Source: Bacillota bacterium | GTDB lineage: Bacteria > Bacillota > Clostridia > Acetivibrionales > DSM-1351 | Reading direction: 5' to 3' | Length of the DNA stretch: 13,997 bases | NCBI GenBank assembly: GCA_023393115.1 | Contig: JAEWMS010000010.1 | Span: forward strand, 1-13,997 | Shown here: in pieces, positions 8,696 through 13,997 of the stretch | Layout of the letters: each line of letters opens with the position of its first letter | Numbering within the stretch: the first letter of the stretch is position 1 | The notes under the pieces: generated by a model | Database searches by the model: none | What the model was told of the DNA's origin: nothing | The model's input: only the letters and a program-made list of their open reading frames with translations | Made by a program: the position numbers and the translations under genes

Positions 8696-9607
8696 TCACC
8701 ACAAGCTTTCGCCGGTAAACTTTTTACACAGCCTGTTAGCAATCCACAAAATTACAAAATTAATTACCGAGTTAAACATTCCTACAGCTGTACTGAAACC
8801 ATAATCCATATCCAAAAGGCCCCGGCGATAAGTGAAGGATGAAATAATATCAGCCCTCTCCATGATTGTTGGATTATACAACAGGATAACTTTTTCATAT
8901 CCAAGGCTCATAATATTACCGATTCTCATAATAAATAACACAATGATGGTAGACATCAAGGAGGGAATTGTCACACTTAATATCTGGCGGAAACGACCAG
9001 CACCATCAATGGTAGCCGCTTCATACAGTCCGGGATCTATGGAGGATATGGCCGAAAGATAAACTATACTGCCCCATCCGATTGTCTGCCATATATCGGT
9101 GGTTACAAATAGCGGCTGAAACATTTTCGGCTGCATCAAAAAAGTTTTTGGCTCAACTCCGATATAACTTAACAGCTGGTTAACAAGCCCTGTGGAGGAA
9201 GTAAAATCGCTTATAAGCCCACAGACCACCACAAGTGATATAAAGTGCGGCAGATAGCTTAAAGTTTGCACTGTTTTCCGGTATCTTTTCCATCTTAATT
9301 CATTAATCAGAAGGGCCAACAGTATAGGTGCAGGGAATCCGAATATAATCAATTTAAGACTGAGTAAAATTGTGTTTCGCAAAAGTCTTGTAAACTGGTA
9401 GTCATGAAAGAAATTGATAAAGTTTTGAAAACCTACCCATTCGCTGCCCAAAATACCTTTGGCAGGAGCATAATCCTGAAAGGCAATAACCAGACCTCCC
9501 ATTGGCAAGTAGCAAAAACAAATATAAAATGCTGCTACAGGGATGGCCATAAGGTATATATATTTGTTTTTTATTATATCTCGCTTTAAATTTTTTAGTA
9601 TAGACAT
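8696..9607 (-). CDS. Carbohydrate ABC transporter permease, LplB/YteP type
   Basis: Partner permease forming the membrane channel with the LplC-type protein. Numbering from the longer start at 9625, the first span is about 22-45, followed by the LplB-like segment AFQDYAPAKGILGSEWVGF (48-66). Five more hydrophobic spans follow. The ATPase-docking EAA loop is YEAATIDGAGRFRQILSVTI (201-220) then Pro221. The tail WIANRLCKKFTGESLW is typical. I chose the ATG at 9607 (MSILKNLKRD) because AGAAGG lies five bases upstream; the ATG at 9625 has no ribosome-binding site and would add only MGKKVA. It follows the binding-protein gene after a gap that holds a strong stem-loop. No ATPase gene is in the window. 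Confidence 0.92.
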   Translation of the reverse strand: MSILKNLKRDIIKNKYIYLMAIPVAAFYICFCYLPMGGLVIAFQDYAPAKGILGSEWVGFQNFINFFHDYQFTRLLRNTILLSLKLIIFGFPAPILLALLINELRWKRYRKTVQTLSYLPHFISLVVVCGLISDFTSSTGLVNQLLSYIGVEPKTFLMQPKMFQPLFVTTDIWQTIGWGSIVYLSAISSIDPGLYEAATIDGAGRFRQILSVTIPSLMSTIIVLFIMRIGNIMSLGYEKVILLYNPTIMERADIISSFTYRRGLLDMDYGFSTAVGMFNSVINFVILWIANRLCKKFTGESLW

Positions 9608-9612
9608 TGCGA

Positions 9613-9618
9613 CCTTCT
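9613..9618 (-). promoter_or_regulatory. Shine-Dalgarno site deciding the LplB-type start
   Basis: AGAAGG on the minus strand lies five bases before the ATG at 9607-9605. The upstream ATG at 9625 is preceded by a pyrimidine-rich stretch without a recognisable site, so the shorter protein is preferred. Confidence 0.65.
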
Positions 9619-9638
9619 TTCCCATAAATGCTGGCAGA

Positions 9639-9663
9639 GTGAAGCGGATTTACTCCGCTTCAC
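9639..9663 (-). promoter_or_regulatory. Intergenic perfect stem-loop between binding-protein and permease genes
   Basis: GTGAAGCGGA (9639-9648) and TCCGCTTCAC (9654-9663) are perfectly complementary, giving a ten-base-pair stem with a five-base loop. It lies 20 bp past the binding-protein stop codon. No U-run follows in the minus-strand transcript, so it is unlikely to be a full terminator. In sugar ABC operons such hairpins often protect the upstream message end, so that binding protein is made in excess over permeases. That role is inferred here. Confidence 0.7.
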
Positions 9664-9683
9664 CTCCGCATTTGTAAGTAAAA

Positions 9684-11309
9684 TCAGCGTTTTAAATACC
9701 TGCCGAGTGCGTCCTGATAAATTTTTATGGCGTCGTTGATACCCATTTTATCCATTTGTTTTACGTAGCTATCAAATTTATCAAGTGATTCTGCGCCCAT
9801 AATGAATTTGAGTACCATTTCATTGCGATAAACATTTGCAGTACTCATTATGTTGGAATAAGCTTTTGCTTCATCCGCAGTAAGAGTTACCGGCGGCATG
9901 GCCAAATCAGCAGTGCACTGCTCGGTCCATGCGATTTTTTGTTCCATTACCGCAGGTTTTCTCAATGTACCCGGGTTGGCATATGCTCCATAGCGCAATT
10001 GCGGGAACGACTGCATTTTGTACAAAAACAATGCTGTTTCTGTGGAAATGTCGGGATTATTAAGAACAGTATCTGTAAATACCGGCTTACCTTCCTGCAA
10101 GGTGTAACCCTCGCCCTCCAGTCCGAAATTATACAAAAGAGAGCCTTTTTCCGAAAATGCGTAATCCAACCAGGCCACAGCAATTTCAGGGTTTTTGCAC
10201 TGAGTTGAAATACTTACTGAATTGGCAATAGGAGATGCTACGGCATCAAATGCACGATAATTGATTTTGTCTCCCTCTTTTAAAACAGGGTATGGTGCAG
10301 TTACATAATCTATTTTTTGACTTCCGAACAGGTTGGATGCGATATCCACAGAACCTACCATGGCACCCGCTTTGCCTGATGTGATAATGGCATTCAGGCC
10401 CTCTTCGTCACGTGCAGGAAAATCTGCATCAATTAAACCATTTTTGTACCAGCGGTTTATTAGTTCAAGATAATCTTTATAACCCGGCTGTATAGCACCA
10501 AGCTTTACAGTTCCATTGTCATTATAAAGACTGGGGCCCATGCCGTAAGCTGAAAGGAATACTCCCCAGTGATCTTCACCGCGATTTTTAAAGCCCTCTC
10601 CAACCGGAGCACCTGCAAAATTGAAAATCAATGGTGTGGAGTCCGGATGATTTTTCTTCATAGCTGTCAGCATTTCTTCCCAATCACTGATTGTTACAGG
10701 TGTATCGAGACCGGTCTCCTTCAGCCAGTCAGCCCTGATGGAAGGACCATGCCAGCATAGGTTGTCCTGGCGCATAATCGGCAAAATCGCAGACATAATG
10801 CTGTTGTCTGATGAGCACTGCCGTGCGGCATCCGGGTTATTTGCCAGCAGCTTGCTGTAATTTGGTGCATACTTGGCAATCAAATCATTCAGTTTTATAA
10901 AAATACCATCTGCAACAGCTTTGTCACCTCCTCCGGAATAAAAGCTTATACCGCCCATAACCATGTCAGGGTATTCATTGGAGGCAATCATCAGGTTAAA
11001 TTGTTCAACCTCCTGTCCGATTGCGGGATGTATAAATTTGATTTTTGTATTGGTTATCTTCTCCATCTCCTGAAAAACATGACTGCCGCTGAAATCAGAC
11101 ATAACCTTTGAAGCATTTACATTGAACCCGCACCACATGGTAAGCGTCGCTGATTCCTTTAATGGAAAAGATACGTCTTTGGCTGTGGAAGCAGTATCGC
11201 CGGCAGTGGACTGAACTGCAGTATCCGTCTTTCCTGAGTTGCCGCAGGCTGTCGAATAAATAAGAATGATACACAGAATGACGGACAAAATTGCTCTCTT
11301 CATTTTCAT
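9684..11309 (-). CDS. Extracellular solute-binding lipoprotein, LplA/YtcQ-like
   Basis: Substrate-capturing lipoprotein of the sugar importer, anchored on the outer face of the membrane. The 541 residues begin with a lipoprotein signal: basic MKMKR, a hydrophobic core (6-17) and lipobox S-T-A-C with the modified Cys at 22, followed by a Ser/Thr/Asp-rich linker to about residue 48. The mature part has the layout of large family 1-type binding proteins, with SATLTMWCGFNVNASKVMS (53-71), the segment IRADWLKETGLDTPVTISDW, and a C-terminal helical region ending in YQDALGRYLKR. It is longer than classic maltose-binding proteins but normal for LplA-type proteins, which bind larger oligosaccharides. 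The start at 11309 has AAGGAGG nine bases upstream. First gene of the operon, directly behind the divergent promoter region. Ligand unknown; rhamnose- and arabinose-containing oligosaccharides are inferred from its neighbours. Confidence 0.92.
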   Translation of the reverse strand: MKMKRAILSVILCIILIYSTACGNSGKTDTAVQSTAGDTASTAKDVSFPLKESATLTMWCGFNVNASKVMSDFSGSHVFQEMEKITNTKIKFIHPAIGQEVEQFNLMIASNEYPDMVMGGISFYSGGGDKAVADGIFIKLNDLIAKYAPNYSKLLANNPDAARQCSSDNSIMSAILPIMRQDNLCWHGPSIRADWLKETGLDTPVTISDWEEMLTAMKKNHPDSTPLIFNFAGAPVGEGFKNRGEDHWGVFLSAYGMGPSLYNDNGTVKLGAIQPGYKDYLELINRWYKNGLIDADFPARDEEGLNAIITSGKAGAMVGSVDIASNLFGSQKIDYVTAPYPVLKEGDKINYRAFDAVASPIANSVSISTQCKNPEIAVAWLDYAFSEKGSLLYNFGLEGEGYTLQEGKPVFTDTVLNNPDISTETALFLYKMQSFPQLRYGAYANPGTLRKPAVMEQKIAWTEQCTADLAMPPVTLTADEAKAYSNIMSTANVYRNEMVLKFIMGAESLDKFDSYVKQMDKMGINDAIKIYQDALGRYLKR

Positions 11310-11346
11310 AAATCTATTCCTCCTTAGATAATAAAAAGATATTTAT

Positions 11347-11372
11347 GACATCCCGCTTTTCGGCGGGTTATC
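11347..11372 (-). promoter_or_regulatory. 5' leader hairpin of the operon
   Basis: On the minus strand CCCGC pairs with GCGGG around a CGAAAA loop (core 11352-11367). The stem can be extended outward by four pairs, one a G-U, across one A-A mismatch. It lies about 40 bp before the binding-protein start and at the predicted transcript 5' end. It may stabilise the message or overlap an operator. The nearest U-run is about a dozen bases further on, so it does not look like a terminator. Confidence 0.5.
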
Positions 11373-11375
11373 AAC

Positions 11376-11404
11376 ATTATAAGATGAAGTCATTATTAAT
11401 TATC
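11376..11404 (-). promoter_or_regulatory. Candidate promoter of the transporter/enzyme operon
   Basis: The minus strand has a perfect TATAAT at 11381-11376. With a 17-bp spacer the -35 position reads GATAAT (11404-11399), a poor match to TTGACA. Transcription would start near 11370, giving a leader of about 60 bases before the binding-protein ATG. A good -10 with a weak -35 is typical of a promoter that needs an activator, which fits the AraC gene alongside. Confidence 0.5.
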
Positions 11405-11472
11405 TTTCAAAACAACCCTTTTTAATAATCATTGAATGTGCGGTATTTATATGGTTCCTGATATTTAAAGAC

Positions 11473-11481
11473 ATGCAATAT
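11473..11481. repeat. ATGCAATAT repeat, copy 1
   Basis: First of two ATGCAATAT copies in the divergent region, in the same orientation; both are followed by one base and a run of T. AraC proteins commonly bind direct repeats, so it could be a half-site, but chance is possible in such AT-rich DNA. Confidence 0.3.
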
Positions 11482-11493
11482 TTTTTCAATATA

Positions 11494-11507
11494 TTATGTA
11501 TACATAA
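11494..11507. promoter_or_regulatory. 14-bp perfect palindrome, possible operator
   Basis: TTATGTATACATAA is perfectly self-complementary. It lies near the middle of the divergent region, about 120 bp upstream of the predicted operon start. Perfect dyads usually bind dimeric regulators (LacI, TetR, GntR or MarR types) rather than AraC monomers on direct repeats, so a second regulator may act here. The base composition makes some palindromes expected. Confidence 0.4.
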
Positions 11508-11528
11508 ACTTAATAATTGACTAATTGA

Positions 11529-11557
11529 TTTAAATCTTTTACAATGGCACTTATAAT
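11529..11557 (+). promoter_or_regulatory. Candidate promoter for the AraC gene (distal)
   Basis: A perfect TATAAT at 11552-11557 follows a weak -35 TTTAAA (11529-11534) by 17 bp. It would give a leader of about 165 bases before the AraC start codon. A second candidate lies nearer the gene, and the sequence alone does not choose between them. Confidence 0.4.
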
Positions 11558-11626
11558 AGTAAGCTAGGTTGGAGTGTAAAGTAAATGTCCTTTTTTTGAC
11601 CCATTTCATCTCATTTTTTGGGTAAT

Positions 11627-11656
11627 TTGCACAAAATGCAATATGTTTTTTTATAA
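11627..11656 (+). promoter_or_regulatory. Candidate promoter for the AraC gene (proximal)
   Basis: TTGCAC (11627-11632) is followed 18 bp later by TTATAA (11651-11656), leaving a leader of roughly 65 bases before the ATG at 11728. The match is moderate and overlaps the second ATGCAATAT repeat, so an activator or the AraC protein itself could act on it. Confidence 0.35.
11636..11644. repeat. ATGCAATAT repeat, copy 2
   Basis: Second copy of the nine-base element, 163 bp downstream of the first and inside the proximal candidate promoter of the AraC gene. It is possible evidence for autoregulation, but weak. Confidence 0.3.
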
Positions 11657-11727
11657 ATTTTACTATAAAATTATCAATTTTTTCTTCAAATTATCATTTT
11701 GTAACTTAACAGAAAGGGTTTCCTATT

Positions 11728-13983
11728 ATGAGAAAAAACAGTTTTCTTATCAGACTGAAAGCAGGGAGCTTTTACAAAAAATTACTGATTTCCTACATTG
11801 TATTACTTTTAATAGTTGCATTTGTTATTTCCATTGTAACGACAAAATTAATTAATACCATTTCAGATTATACAGTCGAATCAGGCAGATACTCGGTATC
11901 CCAATATCAGGTTCATCTGGAAAATAAATTACGGGCAATAGAAAGCCTGCCGACAGATCTGCTTTTCGATGACCGGGTAAAAGCTTTGTTGTCACATAAA
12001 GGGGATTTTGACCCTCTCATAAGATATGGCTTTACAGAAATCATCTCCAAGCTGAATAGTTATAAATTTTTAAACGGATATATCAAATCAATATTTATAT
12101 ATTTGCCGGAGCAGCAATATATTATAACCGGTAATTCTGTCTATACTGTGGAACAGTGGAGTTATCAGTATCTGCGCAGTGATTCTTTTTTCAATACTTT
12201 AAACAGCTACAACTATAATAATTGGTACACTTTGGAGGGGGATGGAGAATATGCGAAAACAACTGCAATGATATGCTCTCTTCCATTGGGTGAACATTCA
12301 GGCACCAAAGGAGCTCTGTGCATAATTATCGATCCCGCTAAAATTTCCTTTGATTCATCCATATCGGCAGATACCAGCGATTGTCAGATGTTTACCTTTA
12401 ACCCAAATGGTAACATTATGTTTTCAACCCAGGATAAAGATACCCTGTTAAAAAATTACCCTGTGAATATAAGTGAACTGACTCCGGGTGTATATAAAAA
12501 AGAAGGATATGCCTTCTGTGTGGCACACTCATCGGAGTTTGATTTAACCCATGTGGTAATGCTTCCTCTCACAGACTATGAGCAAACACTTACCGCCAGT
12601 ACAACTATTGCAATAACCTGGATTGTTCTCCTCCTACTTACATGTCTTATTGTGAGTCTCGCCCTGGCGAGGTATAATTATAGTCCCATACAACGTATTG
12701 CAAAGCTGATGGATACTGAAAGGCACGGTGTTCAGGAAAATGTCTCAAGTTTGGAATATATCGAAGCCTCCATCAATCAGTTATTGGCCGAAAGAAAGCA
12801 AACCCGGGCAGATATGGCCGTTAACAAACAACAATATATGGATGCTTTACTTACCAAACTTATTCATAACGAAATATTAAATGAAAGCTTGATACATGAA
12901 TATATGGAAAAGTTCGGCCTGGAAATCAAAGGTGAATATGTTCAGATCATATATATACAATGTGATGAACCTTCTCTGCTGCGACAATCCAAGCTGCTGT
13001 TGGAGCGGGTTTTAGTTTCAGATATGAATATGGAGTTTGACTTTTATTTGCTGGATGGTATGAACAATTTTAAATTGTTTCTATTCCTGAAGTCCAAATA
13101 TAGCGCTTCAAAAATATACGGCACTTTGGAACATCTCTTTGCCGAACAGCTGGACAATATAATTGTATCCATGGGTGAAATATACAATGGGCTTCCGTTA
13201 TTGAACCTGTCCTACGAAGAAGCAAAAAAGGTTGCGGATTATATGACCTTTTTAGGCTTGCATGGTATTATGCGCTATAGTGAGCTGAACCAGGCAGACC
13301 ACTTTAACGAAAATAGCCTTGTGTTTGAAACATGGTTCAGAAAATTTGCCAATCTGATCATTGATCAGAATCTTTCTGCCGCGCAAAGTATTCAGGGACA
13401 AATATTTGAGGAATTAACGAGTAAACAGTACACACTTCAATTTGTCAAATGCAAAATTTTCAGCTTTATAGACCATACAATATCAGTTATTGGGGGAATG
13501 GATGCCAGTTACGTCAATAATATATGGGAAGACTTTTCATTGGCAGACAGGCTGTTGAACTGTATTACCATAGAAGAGTTGGAGAAGGAATACCACGCAA
13601 TTTTCAGTTTTTTATCAAATATACTTTTATCGTCTGCATCCAAAATGGATGTTATTGAGCATATACGCAAAATAACCAATGATAATTATCTCAATCCCGA
13701 TTTTAATGTATCATTTGTTTCAGACCAGTTGAATGTAAGCCATTCCTATGTATCAAAAATCTTTAAAAAGGAAACGGGCAAGAATCTGCTGGACCATGTA
13801 CATCAGCTGCGCATTGCATATGCCAAGCAATTAATGGCCGATAAGCCCAATCTTACGCTGGCGGATATTGCTTGCCAGAGCGGATTTTATAATGATGTCA
13901 CATTGATAAGAGTATTTAAAAAATATGAAGGTATTACACCTGGAAAGTACCGCAGTCAGCTTGAACGCCTCTCTAAAACATAA
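11728..13983 (+). CDS. Membrane-anchored AraC-family regulator, YesS/YtdP type
   Basis: One-component transcription regulator linking an outside signal to the divergent operon. The 751 residues have a short cytoplasmic N-terminus, a first membrane span (about 19-38), an extracellular sensor region of about 250 residues (40-290, Cache-like in layout) and a second span (about 291-313). A cytoplasmic linker follows, including helical EASINQLLAERKQTRADMAV (346-365), and the AraC HTH domain is at about 643-745. The two HTH units are visible in VSFVSDQLNVSHSYVSKIFK (661-680) and LADIACQSGFYNDVTLIRVF (711-730), ending in KKYEGITPGKYR. The start at 11728 has AGAAAGGG nine bases upstream. Relatives beside pectin-oligosaccharide importers in Bacillus activate their neighbours; the same is inferred here. 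The inducer is unknown. Only 14 bases remain after the stop, so downstream context is not visible. Confidence 0.92.
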   Translation: MRKNSFLIRLKAGSFYKKLLISYIVLLLIVAFVISIVTTKLINTISDYTVESGRYSVSQYQVHLENKLRAIESLPTDLLFDDRVKALLSHKGDFDPLIRYGFTEIISKLNSYKFLNGYIKSIFIYLPEQQYIITGNSVYTVEQWSYQYLRSDSFFNTLNSYNYNNWYTLEGDGEYAKTTAMICSLPLGEHSGTKGALCIIIDPAKISFDSSISADTSDCQMFTFNPNGNIMFSTQDKDTLLKNYPVNISELTPGVYKKEGYAFCVAHSSEFDLTHVVMLPLTDYEQTLTASTTIAITWIVLLLLTCLIVSLALARYNYSPIQRIAKLMDTERHGVQENVSSLEYIEASINQLLAERKQTRADMAVNKQQYMDALLTKLIHNEILNESLIHEYMEKFGLEIKGEYVQIIYIQCDEPSLLRQSKLLLERVLVSDMNMEFDFYLLDGMNNFKLFLFLKSKYSASKIYGTLEHLFAEQLDNIIVSMGEIYNGLPLLNLSYEEAKKVADYMTFLGLHGIMRYSELNQADHFNENSLVFETWFRKFANLIIDQNLSAAQSIQGQIFEELTSKQYTLQFVKCKIFSFIDHTISVIGGMDASYVNNIWEDFSLADRLLNCITIEELEKEYHAIFSFLSNILLSSASKMDVIEHIRKITNDNYLNPDFNVSFVSDQLNVSHSYVSKIFKKETGKNLLDHVHQLRIAYAKQLMADKPNLTLADIACQSGFYNDVTLIRVFKKYEGITPGKYRSQLERLSKT

Positions 13984-13997
13984 AAAGCATTAACGCG

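Larger units (their letters stand above)
11310..11727. other. AT-rich divergent regulatory region
   Basis: This 418-bp stretch separates the minus-strand transporter/enzyme operon from the plus-strand AraC gene and contains no convincing gene. It holds a consensus minus-strand -10 box, a short GC-rich hairpin in the operon leader, a 14-bp palindrome, a repeated ATGCAATAT, and candidate plus-strand promoters. AT-rich inverted repeats such as ATTATTAA (11392-11399) with TTAATAAT (11422-11429) are also present but could be chance in this composition. I saw no match to the catabolite-repression cre consensus. Confidence 0.8.

Noticed and set aside
11584..11598. Four-codon M-S-F-F leader open frame before the AraC gene
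   Set aside because: GGAG lies about ten bases upstream, but the frame is too short to separate from chance, and no attenuator structure follows.
11400..11609. 69-codon minus-strand open frame in the divergent region
   Set aside because: No ribosome-binding site precedes its ATG, the composition is that of AT-rich intergenic DNA, and it overlaps candidate promoters and operators.
11310..11727. Catabolite-repression (cre) site
   Set aside because: Scanning for a TGWAANCGNTNWCA-like match found none convincing in the promoter region.

Overview
The window looks like chromosomal DNA of a low-to-moderate GC Gram-positive bacterium, most likely a plant-polysaccharide-using member of the Clostridia. 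The evidence is strong purine-rich Shine-Dalgarno sites before most genes, a lipobox solute-binding protein, split ABC permeases of the LplB/LplC type with no ATPase gene beside them, and a membrane-anchored AraC regulator of the YesS/YtdP type. I cannot name the species.

Layout. Positions 70-11309 hold seven tightly packed genes, all on the minus strand. In transcription order they are: solute-binding lipoprotein (9684-11309), LplB-type permease (8696-9607), LplC-type permease (7802-8686), a large double beta-helix protein (5542-7797), a GH78-type alpha-L-rhamnosidase (3164-5509), a GH43 glycosidase (2099-3103) and a GH51 alpha-L-arabinofuranosidase (70-2079). Gaps are 4 to about 80 bp, and I see no Rho-independent terminator between them, so one polycistronic operon is likely. 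A 418-bp AT-rich region (11310-11727) separates it from a divergent plus-strand gene for a two-pass membrane AraC regulator (11728-13983).

How it probably works (inference). The lipoprotein captures an oligosaccharide, the two permeases import it using an ATPase encoded elsewhere (an MsmX-type shared ATPase is usual for this class), and four enzymes without signal peptides dismantle it in the cytoplasm. The enzymes point to a glycan carrying L-rhamnose and L-arabinose, such as fragments of rhamnogalacturonan I with arabinan side chains, or of an arabinogalactan. The AraC protein probably senses an extracellular cue through its roughly 250-residue outer domain and switches on the operon.

The most interesting items are the cytoplasmic double beta-helix enzyme of unknown reaction, a perfect 10-bp stem-loop between the binding-protein and permease genes, a 14-bp perfect palindrome in the divergent promoter region, and a possible AraC C-terminal remnant just beyond the GH51 gene. 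No RNA genes, CRISPR arrays, insertion sequences or prophage genes were seen. The locus is a fairly conventional glycan-utilisation cluster; I found no clear evidence of an entirely new kind of system.
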